Shown: positions 1 through 9,935, counted from the first letter of the stretch. The stretch is 64,000 bases of DNA from Bradyrhizobium aeschynomenes (GCF_013178945.1 NZ_JABFDM010000004.1:372001-436000); one strand, 5' to 3'. Made by a program: numbers and translations. The notes: a model not told the origin generated them from the sequence alone.

Positions 1-464
1 CCGTCACGCCGGAGCAGGACAAGTTCCTGCAGAGCATTCGCGGCCGCTCGACCCGCTCGCTGTCGATCGCCGAGCGCGAGGAGATCGCCGCCGTCGCCAA
101 GACCAAGCCGAACATCGATCTCGAGATCACCTTCGACTACAATTCCGCCAACATCAGCCAGAAGTCGATGCCCTCGGTGCAGGCGCTCGGCCGGGCGCTG
201 ACCAGCCCCGACCTGAAGGGATCGACTTTCGTGGTCGCCGGTCACACCGATGCCGCCGGCGCCGACGGCTACAATCAGGATCTGTCGGAGCGTCGCGCCG
301 ATGCGATCAAGCGCTATCTGGTCGAGAAGTTCGGCATCGCCGGCGCCGACCTCGTCACCGTCGGCTACGGCAAGAGCAAGCTGAAGGATCCGAGCCGGCC
401 GCTGGCCGAGGTGAACCGCCGCGTCCAGGTCGTCAACATGCAGAGCAAGACGGCGGCCAAGTAG
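1..464 (+). CDS. OmpA-family C-terminal domain protein (5' end outside window)
   Basis: The frame is open from the first bases of the window (codons in phase with position 3) to a TAG at 462-464, so this is the 3' part of a longer gene. The visible ~153 residues contain a peptidoglycan-binding OmpA-like domain: an ITFDYNSA strand, then a VAGHTDAAG loop, then NQDLSERRADAIKRYL and a terminal VNRRVQVV. Proteins of this family anchor the outer membrane or a periplasmic complex to peptidoglycan. The N-terminal half is missing, so it could be a plain OmpA protein or a caspase- or lipoprotein-linked variant. An ATG at 168 exists but would cut the domain in half. Confidence 0.85.
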   Translation, partial: VTPEQDKFLQSIRGRSTRSLSIAEREEIAAVAKTKPNIDLEITFDYNSANISQKSMPSVQALGRALTSPDLKGSTFVVAGHTDAAGADGYNQDLSERRADAIKRYLVEKFGIAGADLVTVGYGKSKLKDPSRPLAEVNRRVQVVNMQSKTAAK

Positions 465-633
465 CGCGTCTGCATAACGCCGTCGGGGGCCGCGTGGCAG
501 CACATCGAGGTGACCGGATGCGTCTCGCAGCGTTGCGGGGCGCATCGTCTCGTCGGGCCGGCCTGCTCCACGCCGGCCGCAACAGCAGCCCCACCGTGAA
601 ACCGCATCTCGTGCCGACCGGATCTGCTCTGCG

Positions 634-1560
634 ATGAAGCTGCCCAAATCCCTCAAGACCGCGGCCAGCGTGGTCGTCTTCGTGGCCCTGGTCGCGGGCT
701 ATTATTGGTACGAGCATCGTCCGCATCCCGCCGCCGAGGAGCCGCGGATGCAGGCCCAGGTGCTCGTCACCAAGGCCGGCAAGGCCTGCTTCTCCGATCT
801 CGTGCGCGTCACCGGCTTCGTCGTGCCCCGCCGCGAGGCGGTGGCCGGCGCCGACCAGGAGGGATCGCGCGTCACGGACGTTCTCGTGAAGGAAGGCGAC
901 ACGGTCACTGAGAATCAGGAACTCGCGCGCCTGACGCCGCCTCCGCCGCAACCGGGGGCGCCGGCCGCTGCGGCCGGCCGGCCCCTGTCGCTACGCGCGC
1001 CGGCCGCGGGACTCGTCACCGAGGTGCGCACGATTGCCGGGGCGCCGGCTTCGCCCCAGGCCGGGCCGATGTTCCGCATCGCCGTCAACAACGAGCTGGA
1101 GCTCGACGCCGAAGTGCCGAGCATTCATCTCCTGAAGCTCAGCGCCGGCGCGCCGGTGCGCATCACCCGCGACAATCTCCCCGACATCATCGGCCGCCTG
1201 CGCGTGGTGGCGCCGCAGGTCGACCGGACCACCCAGCTCGGCCATGTCCGCATCACGCTGACCAGCAATCCCTCGCTGAAGCCCGGAATGTTCGCGCGCG
1301 CCAACATCGACGCGCGGCGGTCCTGCGGCGTCGCCGTTCCCAACACGGCCATCGATCATCTCACCATCCAGGTCGTGAAGGGCGATACGATCGAGACCCG
1401 CAGGGTCCGTGTCGGCCTCGTCTCCGACACCTCGACCGAGATTCTCGAAGGTCTGACCGAGGGAGAGATCGTGGTGGCCGACGCCGGCAGCTCGCTGCAT
1501 GACGGCGACCAGATCAAGACCATGTTCGCCGAAGACATCGATCGCACGCGGGTACGCTGA
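634..1560 (+). CDS. RND efflux periplasmic adaptor subunit (HlyD/MFP family)
   Basis: A 308-residue membrane fusion protein. An N-terminal hydrophobic anchor (about residues 8-25, VVVFVALVAGYYWY) is followed by a biotinyl/lipoyl-like hairpin (GSRVTDVLVKEGDTV) and a beta-barrel region (SLKPGMFARANI). It would link the inner-membrane pump encoded next to an outer-membrane channel. Its TGA overlaps the ATG of the pump gene by one base, so the two are translationally coupled. The coiled-coil hairpin between the lipoyl halves is very short and replaced by a Pro/Ala-rich stretch (PPPPQPGAPAAAAG), which is unusual for a classic AcrA. No outer-membrane channel gene is adjacent. Confidence 0.88.
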   Translation: MKLPKSLKTAASVVVFVALVAGYYWYEHRPHPAAEEPRMQAQVLVTKAGKACFSDLVRVTGFVVPRREAVAGADQEGSRVTDVLVKEGDTVTENQELARLTPPPPQPGAPAAAAGRPLSLRAPAAGLVTEVRTIAGAPASPQAGPMFRIAVNNELELDAEVPSIHLLKLSAGAPVRITRDNLPDIIGRLRVVAPQVDRTTQLGHVRITLTSNPSLKPGMFARANIDARRSCGVAVPNTAIDHLTIQVVKGDTIETRRVRVGLVSDTSTEILEGLTEGEIVVADAGSSLHDGDQIKTMFAEDIDRTRVR

Positions 1561-4500
1561 TGGCACTGAATATCTCGGCATGGTCGATCCGGAACCCGCT
1601 GCCCTCGATCCTCTTCTCGATCATCCTGCTGGTGCTGGGATGGATGAGCTTCACCAAGCTCGCGGTCACCCGGCTGCCGAACGCCGACATCCCGGTGATC
1701 TCGGTCGCGGTCGCGCAGTTCGGCGCCGCGCCGTCGGAGCTTGAATCGCAGGTCACCAAGATCATCGAGGACGGCGTCTCCGGCGTCGAAGGCGCCCGCC
1801 ACATCCAGTCGCTGATCACCGACGGCTTGTCGGTCACGACCATCACCTTCGCGCTGGAAACCAACACCGACCGGGCCATCAACGACGTCAAGGACGCCGT
1901 GACGCGGGTGCGCTCCGACCTGCCGCAGAACGTCACCGAGCCCCTGATCTCGCGCGTCGACAAGATCGGCCTGCCGATCGTCACCTACGCCGCGATCTCG
2001 CCGGGCAAGACGCCGGAGCAGCTCTCGTTCTTCGTCGACGACGTGGTGAAACGCGAGCTGCAGGGCGTGCGCGGCGTCAGCCAGGTCGAGCGCATCGGCG
2101 GTGTCGAGCGCGAGATCCTGGTGTCGCTCGATCCCGACCGGCTGCAGGCCATGGGCCTGACCGCGGTCAATGTCAGCCAGAGCCTGCGCGGCACCAATGT
2201 CGACGTCGCCGGCGGCCGCGCCGAGATCGGCAAGAACGACCAGGCCATCCGCACGCTCGCCGGCGCCAAGACGCTGAACGAGCTGTCGAACACGATGATC
2301 CCGCTGTTCGGCGGCGGCGAGGTCCGCTTGGCGGATCTCGGCACCGTCACCGACACCATCGCGGACCGTCGCACCTTCGCGCGCTTCAACGGCGAGCCGG
2401 TGGTGGCGCTGGGCATCAAGCGCGCCAAGGGCGCCAGCGACGTGGTGGTTGCCGCGGCGGTGCAGAAGCGCATCGACCAGGTCAAGGCGGCGCATCCCGA
2501 TGTCGATCTCCGGCTGATCGATACCTCCGTCGAGTTCACCAAGGGCAACTACGATGCCGCGATCTCGACCCTGTTCGAGGGCGCGATCCTCGCCGTCATC
2601 ATCGTGCTGCTGTTCTTGCGGGACTTCCGGGCCACCGTCATTGCGGCGATCTCGCTGCCGCTGTCGATCTTCCCGGCGTTCTGGGCGATGGACATCCTCG
2701 GCTTCTCGCTGAACATGGTCTCGTTCCTGGCGATCACGCTGTCGACCGGCATCCTCGTCGATGACGCCATCGTCGAGATCGAGAACATCGTGCGCCACAT
2801 GCGGATGGGCAAGTCGCCCTATCGCGCGGCGCTCGACGCCGCCGACGAGATCGGGCTGGCGGTTATCGCGATCAGCCTGACGATCATCGCGATCTTCGCG
2901 CCGGCCAGCTTCATGTCCGGCATCGCCGGGCAGTTCTTCAAGCAGTTCGGCATCACCGTCTCGGTCCAGGTGTTCTTCTCGCTGCTGGCGGCGCGTTTCG
3001 TCACGCCGATGCTGGCGGCCTATTTCCTCAAGCACCACGACCATGACGATCCGCCGCCGGGCTTCATCCTGCGTGCCTATCAGCGCATCGTGACGTGGTC
3101 GGTGAAGCGCTATTTCGTCACGGTCCTCCTGGGCATCGGCATCTTCGCAGCCTCGATCTGGAGCACGACGCTGCTGTCGCAAGGATTCCTGCCGGCGCAG
3201 GACGCGGCGCGATCGCTGCTCGCGATCGAGCTGCCGCCCGGCGCGCAGCTCGCCTATACCGAGAAGGTGACCGAGGACATCGTGGCGCGGCTGCGCAAGC
3301 GGCCCGAGGTACGCAGCGTCTTCGTGGACGGTGGCCGGCTGCAGGGCGCCATGGAGGTGCGCCGCGCCGGTATGATCGTCAACTACACGCCGAAGACCGA
3401 GCGCAAGATCACCCAGAAGGAGCTCGAGCTCGAGATCACCAAGGATCTCGAGACCATCCCCGACATTCGCTTCTGGTTCACCGACGAGAACGGCCTGCGC
3501 CCGATCAAGCTGGTGCTGACGGGATCGGACCCCAAGCTGGTCGACAACGTCGCGAGCGAGCTCGCCTCGCAGATGAAGCGGATTCCGATCATCTCCAATG
3601 TGGTCTCGGACACCTCGCTCGACCGGCCGGAATTGCGGGTGCAGCCGCGCGCCGATCTTGCCGCGCGCCTCGGCGTGTCGACCGAAAGCCTGTCGCAGAC
3701 GATCCGCGTCGCCACCATCGGCGACGTCGGCCCTGCGCTGGCGAAATATGACGTGGGCGGCCGCCTCGTTCCGATCCGGGTGCAGCTGGAGGATGCGGCG
3801 CGCAGCGACGTGAAGATCCTCGAGCAGCTCCGCGTGCCGCTCGGCCAATATGGCGAGAAGGGCGGCGTGCCGCTGGCGGTCGTCGCCGACATCAAGCTCG
3901 ACCAGGGGCCGACCAGCATCAGCCGCTACGACCGCGGCCGGCAGGCCACGGTCTCCGCCGATCTCGTCGGACTGGCGGCGCTCGGCGACGCGACCAAGCT
4001 GATCGACGAGCTGCCGGTCAGAAAGACGATGCCGGCGAGCGTCAAGCTGATTCCGTCTGACGATGCCGAGAGCTTGAACGAGCTGGCCTCCGGCTTCATC
4101 ACGGCGATCACGGCGGGCCTGATGATCGTCTATGCGGTGCTGGTGCTCCTGTTCGGCACCTTCCTGCAGCCGATCACGATCCTGTTCTCGCTGCCGCTGT
4201 CGATCGGCGGCGCGATCGGCGCGCTGATGCTGACCGGCAAGCAGCTCACGATCCCCGTCTATATCGGCATGATGATGCTGATGGGCATCGTCACGAAGAA
4301 CGCGATCATGCTGGTCGAGTTCGCCGTCGAGGCGATCCATGCCGGCACTAGGCGCGACGAAGCGATCATCGATGCCGGCATGAAGCGGGCGCGTCCGATC
4401 GTGATGACCACGATCGCGATGGTCGCCGGCATGATGCCGAGCGCGCTCGCGGTCGGCGCGGGCGGCGAATTCCGCTCGCCGATGGCGCTCGCGGTGATCG

Positions 4501-4703
4501 GCGGCCTGGTGTTCTCGACCGTGTTGTCGCTGCTGTTCGTGCCGGCGATGTTCCTGGTGATGGACGACGTCGGCGCATTGTTCGCGCGTCTCGGCCGCAA
4601 GCTCATCGTGTCCGACGGCACCGAGGAGGCGCCGTCCGATCACGCGCCGGACGCCGGGCATCAGCACAAGCCGCCGCCGGCCATCACTCCGGCGGCGGAA
4701 TGA
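1560..4703 (+). CDS. RND family efflux permease (HAE-1/AcrB-like)
   Basis: At 1047 residues this has the normal length for the family. Helix TM4 carries the proton-relay pair in GILVDDAIVEIENI, and the second transmembrane block contains TKNAIMLVEFA with the relay Lys. Two large periplasmic loops and twelve predicted membrane segments follow the usual order. It should drive proton-coupled export of drugs, lipids or other small hydrophobic compounds with the adaptor encoded just upstream, whose stop it overlaps. A His/Pro-rich C-terminal tail (HAPDAGHQHKPPP) is seen. The substrate cannot be read from the sequence. A long antisense open frame over this gene is a high-GC shadow. Confidence 0.93.
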   Translation: MALNISAWSIRNPLPSILFSIILLVLGWMSFTKLAVTRLPNADIPVISVAVAQFGAAPSELESQVTKIIEDGVSGVEGARHIQSLITDGLSVTTITFALETNTDRAINDVKDAVTRVRSDLPQNVTEPLISRVDKIGLPIVTYAAISPGKTPEQLSFFVDDVVKRELQGVRGVSQVERIGGVEREILVSLDPDRLQAMGLTAVNVSQSLRGTNVDVAGGRAEIGKNDQAIRTLAGAKTLNELSNTMIPLFGGGEVRLADLGTVTDTIADRRTFARFNGEPVVALGIKRAKGASDVVVAAAVQKRIDQVKAAHPDVDLRLIDTSVEFTKGNYDAAISTLFEGAILAVIIVLLFLRDFRATVIAAISLPLSIFPAFWAMDILGFSLNMVSFLAITLSTGILVDDAIVEIENIVRHMRMGKSPYRAALDAADEIGLAVIAISLTIIAIFAPASFMSGIAGQFFKQFGITVSVQVFFSLLAARFVTPMLAAYFLKHHDHDDPPPGFILRAYQRIVTWSVKRYFVTVLLGIGIFAASIWSTTLLSQGFLPAQDAARSLLAIELPPGAQLAYTEKVTEDIVARLRKRPEVRSVFVDGGRLQGAMEVRRAGMIVNYTPKTERKITQKELELEITKDLETIPDIRFWFTDENGLRPIKLVLTGSDPKLVDNVASELASQMKRIPIISNVVSDTSLDRPELRVQPRADLAARLGVSTESLSQTIRVATIGDVGPALAKYDVGGRLVPIRVQLEDAARSDVKILEQLRVPLGQYGEKGGVPLAVVADIKLDQGPTSISRYDRGRQATVSADLVGLAALGDATKLIDELPVRKTMPASVKLIPSDDAESLNELASGFITAITAGLMIVYAVLVLLFGTFLQPITILFSLPLSIGGAIGALMLTGKQLTIPVYIGMMMLMGIVTKNAIMLVEFAVEAIHAGTRRDEAIIDAGMKRARPIVMTTIAMVAGMMPSALAVGAGGEFRSPMALAVIGGLVFSTVLSLLFVPAMFLVMDDVGALFARLGRKLIVSDGTEEAPSDHAPDAGHQHKPPPAITPAAE

Positions 4704-4718
4704 GTTGGGGAGCCGGAG

Positions 4719-6350
4719 TCAGTTCGCCGTCCGCGGCAGGCGCCGGCGCGCGCTGAGATCGTGGGGACCTTGCGGAGGCGCCGTCGACGGCGCTGTCGCC
4801 GGCGGCACGATCAGTGCGACGAAGCCCTGGCTCGCGCCCTGCCAGCCGAACAGGTTGGTGCGGAGCGTGAAGCCGGCCTGCACCGAATGCTTGGCTCGCG
4901 CCGCCACTGCGCTCATTCCGGAGATGCAGGAGATGTCGGTGTCGTAGCACAGCGCGGCCCAGCCCCGTGCGGTCAGCGCTTCGCCCGGGAGCTGCAGCTC
5001 ATGCGGATGCACGAGGCTCAACTCATAGCGAGGATGATCAGTGCCGTAGAAGGCCGCGGCGAAGGCCAGCCCGTCATCGCCCCCCACCGCGGGCAGCCCG
5101 GTGCTCGCCGCGGTCCGCCAGAGGCGATCGAGCTCGGCGACCGCGGGCACATAGAAGTTGCGGCCCTCGCTCAGCGGAACGTAGTTCCGATACAGCGCGT
5201 GCAGCGGCGCAACGACGGTGGCGGCGATGGCGGCGATGCCGATGGCGATTGCGGCAAGGTTGGCCGTCAGATCGCGGGGAGCCTGATAGCTGGCGCCGCA
5301 GACGATGACGATCACGAGCAGGAAGACGCCTTGCAGGCCCCACAGCGGCGGCATGTCGGTGCGGAAGATCACCGAGATCAGGGCGGGGAAGACCACGCTG
5401 CCGAGCCCGATCATCGCCAGCAGCCGGAGCCCGGAGCCGAGGCTGAGCGCATCGTTCAGCACCCGGCCCAAGCGAGGCCGTGTCATCGCGAGCCAGATCA
5501 GGCCGGGGATGCCGGCGATGCCCGCCATGGCCAGTAGGAAGCCGCTGCCCTCGAGCAGCGCGGCGGCGCTGGTCTTGCCGACATGATGCGCGATCGCATG
5601 CGAGAACGGCTGCGCACCGGTGGCGGCAAGCCAGACCAGATGCGGCGCCAGCGCGGCGAGGCCGGAAAACGCGGCGACCCAGGGCGCCGCCGAGCTGAAA
5701 TAGGACCGCCGGTCTTGGTGGCATAGCGCGGCCACGACAAAGCCGGCGATCAGGAAGATCGAGTAGTATTTGCCGAGCATGGCGAGCGCGGCGGCCAGCC
5801 CGGCCGCGATGGCCCAGCCTGCCGCCCGCGTCTCGAACGACCGCAGGAAGCACAAGGTCGCCAACGGCCAGCTCGACAGCAGCACGGCATTGGCGTTGAA
5901 GCGCTGCGCATGGAATTGATAGATCGGCAGCAGCATCAGCAGCAGCAGCACGACGAGGCGCTTGTCGCCACGCGCGAAGCGCCGGGTAATCAGATCGACG
6001 GCCCACAATCCGAGCGCCGCGTTCGTCAGCGCCAGCAGGTTGAAGGACCAGTTCGTCAGCGGAAACACCAGCGTCCAGGCCCGCGCGGCCCAACCCATCA
6101 GCGGCGGATGCTTGGTCGAGCCCCACGCGAAGCTGCGCCCGAGCGACCAGGTCTCGATCACGTCCTGGTGGAGATCGCCGCCGACATAGGCGATGGAGAA
6201 ATAGATCATCCAGGCCGCGACGAATCCCACGATCAGTGCGGGCACCGCCCAGCCATCCTCGACGGCGTCGATCCAGAGATTGAGCGCTCTGCGCCAGCGG
6301 GCAACCGAACCGTTCGCCTCGATCGCAATCGCCGGCAACGCAAGACTCAT
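4719..6350 (-). CDS. GT39/ArnT-like membrane glycosyltransferase
   Basis: A 543-residue polytopic protein with about ten hydrophobic segments. The first luminal loop has the acidic FSIAYVGGDLHQDVIETWSL region, followed by KHPPLMGW. This is the layout of PMT_2/ArnT-type transferases, which move sugars from polyprenyl-phosphate donors to cell-envelope acceptors. The gene converges on the RND pump gene with a 15-bp gap, so they are not co-transcribed. The ATG at 6350 precedes the first hydrophobic segment by about 30 residues. Acceptor and donor are unknown. The assignment rests on topology and the PPxxGW motif rather than on a specific subfamily. Confidence 0.8.
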   Translation of the reverse strand: MSLALPAIAIEANGSVARWRRALNLWIDAVEDGWAVPALIVGFVAAWMIYFSIAYVGGDLHQDVIETWSLGRSFAWGSTKHPPLMGWAARAWTLVFPLTNWSFNLLALTNAALGLWAVDLITRRFARGDKRLVVLLLLMLLPIYQFHAQRFNANAVLLSSWPLATLCFLRSFETRAAGWAIAAGLAAALAMLGKYYSIFLIAGFVVAALCHQDRRSYFSSAAPWVAAFSGLAALAPHLVWLAATGAQPFSHAIAHHVGKTSAAALLEGSGFLLAMAGIAGIPGLIWLAMTRPRLGRVLNDALSLGSGLRLLAMIGLGSVVFPALISVIFRTDMPPLWGLQGVFLLVIVIVCGASYQAPRDLTANLAAIAIGIAAIAATVVAPLHALYRNYVPLSEGRNFYVPAVAELDRLWRTAASTGLPAVGGDDGLAFAAAFYGTDHPRYELSLVHPHELQLPGEALTARGWAALCYDTDISCISGMSAVAARAKHSVQAGFTLRTNLFGWQGASQGFVALIVPPATAPSTAPPQGPHDLSARRRLPRTAN

Positions 6351-6709
6351 GACCGCACTTCCAACTCACCTGGTCCGACGCAACAACGCTTGCCGACGCG
6401 CTGATGCGCGCAGCTCAATGGAGCTCTCCGCCAGCGGATCGACCCCCGTCAAAATTGTTAAAAAGGGTTCATGTCGCAAATTGTGAGGTGCGGTGGCCCA
6501 ATTGCGATCATGTTTGGCCAGGGGCGATACGAAACGATGCACGGCGGACGGTTCCCGCCATCGGCCCGGCCTGGAACGGACAGAATTGGTGCGTTCCCCC
6601 CGATGTCTGCGACGCGTCGGATGCGAAGAGGATCAGCCGATCATGATCCGGCTGATCCTCACGTGGCTGATCACGGTGGGCTTCGTGGATGGAGCGATGT
6701 GCTCCACCC
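6351..6709. other. Intergenic region upstream of the GT39-like gene
   Basis: About 360 bp between the GT39-like gene start and the crp-type gene stop. Apart from the inverted repeat at 6628-6660 nothing gene-like is supported. Short open frames here lack a ribosome site and family resemblance. The left part (about 6440-6500) is locally A/T-rich and may hold the promoter of the GT39-like gene. Confidence 0.4.
6628..6660. terminator. Perfect 12-bp inverted repeat downstream of crp-type gene
   Basis: GAGGATCAGCCG at 6628-6639 is exactly complementary to CGGCTGATCCTC at 6649-6660, with a 9-nt spacer. It lies about 50 bp past the stop of the Crp/Fnr-type gene on the minus strand. It could end that transcript, although no clear U-run follows on either strand. 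Confidence 0.5.
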
Positions 6710-7387
6710 TCATTCGTTGCGGGCGATCGTGTTGAGCTTGGTCAGATCGTGCAGCAGGATGCGGCCGCGTTGCAGGTCCAGGATGTTGTCCTTGCGCCAG
6801 GCCTGCAGCTGACGGTTGACGCTCTCGCGCGCCGCGCCGACGAAGACACCGAGTTGCTCCTGGGAGATATGAACCTCCGAGCCGAAATCCTCCGCCAGGG
6901 CGCAAAGCCGGCGCGCCAGCCGCACCGGCAGCGGCTGCAGGACGGACTCCTCCATGCGCTCGCTCTGCCAGCGGATGCGCTGGCACAGCAGCTGAATGAT
7001 CCTGATCGCCACCTTCGGCTCGCGCTCCAGGAAGCTGAGGAAATCCTCGCGCCGGAGCACGAACAATTCGGTCGCTTCGCCGGCCGTGGCGTCGGCCGTG
7101 CGCTCCTGGCCGTCGAGAACCGCGACCTCGCCGAACAGATCGCCGGCCCCCATGAAGTTGAGGGTCAGCCGGCTGCCGTCGGTGGCGCCGGTCTCGATCC
7201 GGATCTGGCCGCGCCGCACCCCGAACAGGGCATTGCCTGGATCGCCCTTCTGGAACAAGACCTCGCCGGAGGAGAGATGCTGGGTATGACAGAGGTTCGA
7301 GATCCGCTGCAGCTCGTCGGCACCAAGGTCTGCGAACATCGGATTCATCTTGAGAATGACCGCAAATTCGGCCTGCTTGCTCATCAC
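6710..7387 (-). CDS. Crp/Fnr-family transcriptional regulator
   Basis: A 225-residue protein. Residues about 15-130 form a cyclic-nucleotide-binding beta-roll (GDPGNALFGVRRGQIRIE, then GDLFGEVAVLDGQERTADATA, the phosphate-binding cassette with Glu and Arg). Residues about 150-218 are a Crp-type winged helix (ISQEQLGVFVGAARESVNRQL). No N-terminal Cys cluster is present, so it is not an Fe-S FNR; a CRP-like nucleotide sensor is more likely. It is divergent from the AsmA-like gene. A site resembling the CRP consensus lies 56 bp upstream of the start, which fits autoregulation. The adenylate cyclase encoded 2.5 kb away could supply its ligand (inference). Confidence 0.9.
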   Translation of the reverse strand: MMSKQAEFAVILKMNPMFADLGADELQRISNLCHTQHLSSGEVLFQKGDPGNALFGVRRGQIRIETGATDGSRLTLNFMGAGDLFGEVAVLDGQERTADATAGEATELFVLRREDFLSFLEREPKVAIRIIQLLCQRIRWQSERMEESVLQPLPVRLARRLCALAEDFGSEVHISQEQLGVFVGAARESVNRQLQAWRKDNILDLQRGRILLHDLTKLNTIARNE

Positions 7388-7442
7388 TATACCTTCGGCA
7401 TTGGGTTTATCGCCTCAGTTACAGAATCCGCCCGGGCGGAAG

Positions 7443-7458
7443 TGTGTCATAAGTCACA
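7443..7458. promoter_or_regulatory. CRP-like operator
   Basis: TGTGT-CATAAG-TCACA differs at one base from the CRP consensus TGTGA-N6-TCACA. It lies in the 210-bp divergent region between the Crp/Fnr-type gene and the AsmA-like gene. Confidence 0.5.
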
Positions 7459-7597
7459 TAAGGGCGCAGGGGCTTGCGCCTAGTTTGGTCGCTCACGGGG
7501 CGGTTCTCGTTCTGAGAAAAATTCGAATTGAACCCGGTCGGCGTTGCCGCATGCTAACCGGTGGAGACCGCTCGCGCGTCGCGCTTGGGACATCGAC

Positions 7598-9688
7598 ATG
7601 AAAGCATTCAAAATCGCAGGCGGTTTGGTTGGCGTCGTCATCGTCGTGCTCGCCCTGGCGCTTGCCTTTGGACTTCCGGCGAGCTTCCTCACGGTCGCCA
7701 TCCAGGACCGCGTCGAACGCGACACCGGCTACCGCTTGAGCATTGCCGGCTCCGCCCGCGTCAGCCTGTGGCCATCGTTGCATGCCACGCTGACCGACGT
7801 CACCCTGCAGGATCCCAAGGAGCGGGACGGCAACAATCGGCTGACGATCGGCAAGCTGCAGGCCGACATGGCGTTGTCGAGCCTGTGGTCCGGCCGGGCC
7901 GATATTGGCGAGGTCGTCATCGACAAGCCCACGCTGTACCTGCCGTTGCTGCGCGAACGGTTGCGCGACAACGCGCCGCGGAACCGTACGGCGGCGAAGC
8001 CGGACGCCGCACCTTCGGTCCAGGTCGAACGCGTTACGGTCAAGGACGGTGCCGTCATCCTCTCCAACGCCCGGGATCGTGTCGAGAACCGTATCGAGGG
8101 CATTGGTGCCACCGCCTCGCTGAGCGATGACGGCAAGATCAGGATTGCGGGTGCGGCGCGTGCCGGCGACCGTCCGGTGACGTTCGAGGTCACGTCGGCG
8201 GCGCCTTCCATGCCGATCGATCGGCAGACCTTGCCGGTCGAGTTCAAGATCGGAATAGAGAGCGCTTTCCGCGGTGTTCTCGCCGGCCGTGCCGATGTCC
8301 GCCTGAATGGTTCATTGGTCATGATCAACGGCCTCAGCGGCGCGCTCGGCGACGGTGATTTCAACGGCTGGGCCTCGGTCGATCTCGCCAGCAAGCCACT
8401 GGTGAAGGTCGACCTCGACGTGCGCCGCCTCGACATCGCAGGCCCGGCAGCATCTCGCGGCACGGCTGGGTGGAGCACCGCCGCGATCGACCTGCGCGGG
8501 CTGAACTACGTCGATGCCCGCGTGAAGCTGTCCGCGACGGACATCGGCATCGCCGGCGCGCGGCTCGGGCCGTTGGACGCGGAAGCGTCGCTGGCCGGCG
8601 GGGTGCTGAAGGCAACCGTCACCAATCTCGGCCTCTACACCGGCCAGGCCAGCGGCGAGGTCGTGATCGACGCATCCACGGGCAATCCGGCCTACGCGAT
8701 GCATTGCGATCTCGTCGGCGTCAGGGCCCTCCCGCTGCTGCAAAACGTCGCTGATTTCGACAAGCTCGACGCGCGGATGCAGGGCAAGCTGGCGCTGCGC
8801 TCGAACGGCGCCAGCCAGCAGGCAATCATGAGCAATCTGAGCGGCTCGACGTTCCTGCTGTTCCAGGACGGCGCGATCCGCGGCATCAACGTCGCGCAGA
8901 TGATCCGCTCGTTGACGACCAATCCGCTGTCGGGCTGGCAGGATGCCAAGGAGCTCACCACCGATCTCACGCAGCTTTCGGCCTCCTTCCAGATCGAGCG
9001 TGGCCAGGCGGCGACGGGGGATCTCAACCTGGTCGGACCGCTGGTGAAGGTCACCGGCGCAGGCACGATCGATCTCGGAAATCGCGCGCTGGCGATGCGC
9101 GTCGAGCCGAAGCTCGTGATGACGACGGAAGGGCAGGGCCGCGCCTCGGATCCGGTCGGTCTCGGCATTCCCGTGGTCATCGACGGCCCCTGGAGCCAGC
9201 CGCGCTTCTATCCCGACATGGCCGGCATCCTCGACAATCCCGACGCCGCCTATGCCAAGCTGAAGCAGATGGGGCAGGGGCTGTTCGGCAAGGACGGCGC
9301 CGGGCTCGACAATCTGATCAACGGCATCGGCGGCCTGATCGGCAACTCCACGTCCGGCGGCACGGTCCCCAATGCCGCGCCCTCGACCCCGAACGCGCAG
9401 GCGCCGGCAAATGGGCAGTCCGGTCTGCTCGGAGGCGAGCTTGGCGCCGCCATCGGCAATCTGATCCAGCAGGGATTACAGCAGGGCACTCAGCCGCCGG
9501 TGAGAAGCCGCGGCCGGACGCTCAATCCGACCGAAGGCGCAGCTCCGCTATTGCAGGCGCCCGTCAGCCCGCCGCCGACCGAACCCGGTTCGGGTGCCGC
9601 GGCCGCCGGAAGCCCGCCCGATACACTGGATGGCGCGCAGGACAGCCAGCCGATGAACGACGTCTTGAAGCGCATCTTCAATAGGTAA
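7598..9688 (+). CDS. AsmA-family protein
   Basis: A 696-residue protein from the ATG at 7598 (MKAFKIAGG), chosen because it puts the N-terminal membrane anchor (VGVVIVVLALALAFGL) at residues 10-27; an upstream in-frame ATG at 7544 would add 18 unlike residues. The long beta-rich body includes the typical AsmA start after the anchor (YRLSIAGSARVSLWPSLHATLTDVTL) and the C-terminal repeat with GNRALAMRVEPKL and DGPWSQPRFYPD. AsmA proteins are inner-membrane-anchored periplasmic proteins linked to phospholipid or outer-membrane homeostasis. The C-terminal 120 residues are a low-complexity Pro/Ala/Gln tail. It stands alone. Confidence 0.85.
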   Translation: MKAFKIAGGLVGVVIVVLALALAFGLPASFLTVAIQDRVERDTGYRLSIAGSARVSLWPSLHATLTDVTLQDPKERDGNNRLTIGKLQADMALSSLWSGRADIGEVVIDKPTLYLPLLRERLRDNAPRNRTAAKPDAAPSVQVERVTVKDGAVILSNARDRVENRIEGIGATASLSDDGKIRIAGAARAGDRPVTFEVTSAAPSMPIDRQTLPVEFKIGIESAFRGVLAGRADVRLNGSLVMINGLSGALGDGDFNGWASVDLASKPLVKVDLDVRRLDIAGPAASRGTAGWSTAAIDLRGLNYVDARVKLSATDIGIAGARLGPLDAEASLAGGVLKATVTNLGLYTGQASGEVVIDASTGNPAYAMHCDLVGVRALPLLQNVADFDKLDARMQGKLALRSNGASQQAIMSNLSGSTFLLFQDGAIRGINVAQMIRSLTTNPLSGWQDAKELTTDLTQLSASFQIERGQAATGDLNLVGPLVKVTGAGTIDLGNRALAMRVEPKLVMTTEGQGRASDPVGLGIPVVIDGPWSQPRFYPDMAGILDNPDAAYAKLKQMGQGLFGKDGAGLDNLINGIGGLIGNSTSGGTVPNAAPSTPNAQAPANGQSGLLGGELGAAIGNLIQQGLQQGTQPPVRSRGRTLNPTEGAAPLLQAPVSPPPTEPGSGAAAAGSPPDTLDGAQDSQPMNDVLKRIFNR

Positions 9689-9935
9689 GATTAAACCATC
9701 GCGCGGCGAGCGGTCCGCTCCTCTGCATGGAGGACGCGACGGCGATGAACATGGATACCATAGGGGCTGCATCGGAAGCCGTCCTGCCTCTCATTCTGTG
9801 CTAAACGCATCCCGGCGACGGACCAGCTCGGCCCACGGGCGGTCCCGTCTTTGATGTGTCGCTGTCGCGATGATGGGCAGCGGACGCGCCGATCCGGGGT
9901 TTCAACCTCGGCCATGCCGCGCGCGAGGGGTCCGG

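Noticed and set aside
1356..4667. 1103-residue open frame antisense to the RND permease gene
   Set aside because: Composition is dominated by Arg, His and Asp, typical of a high-GC shadow; it has no domain, and the sense strand encodes a full RND protein.
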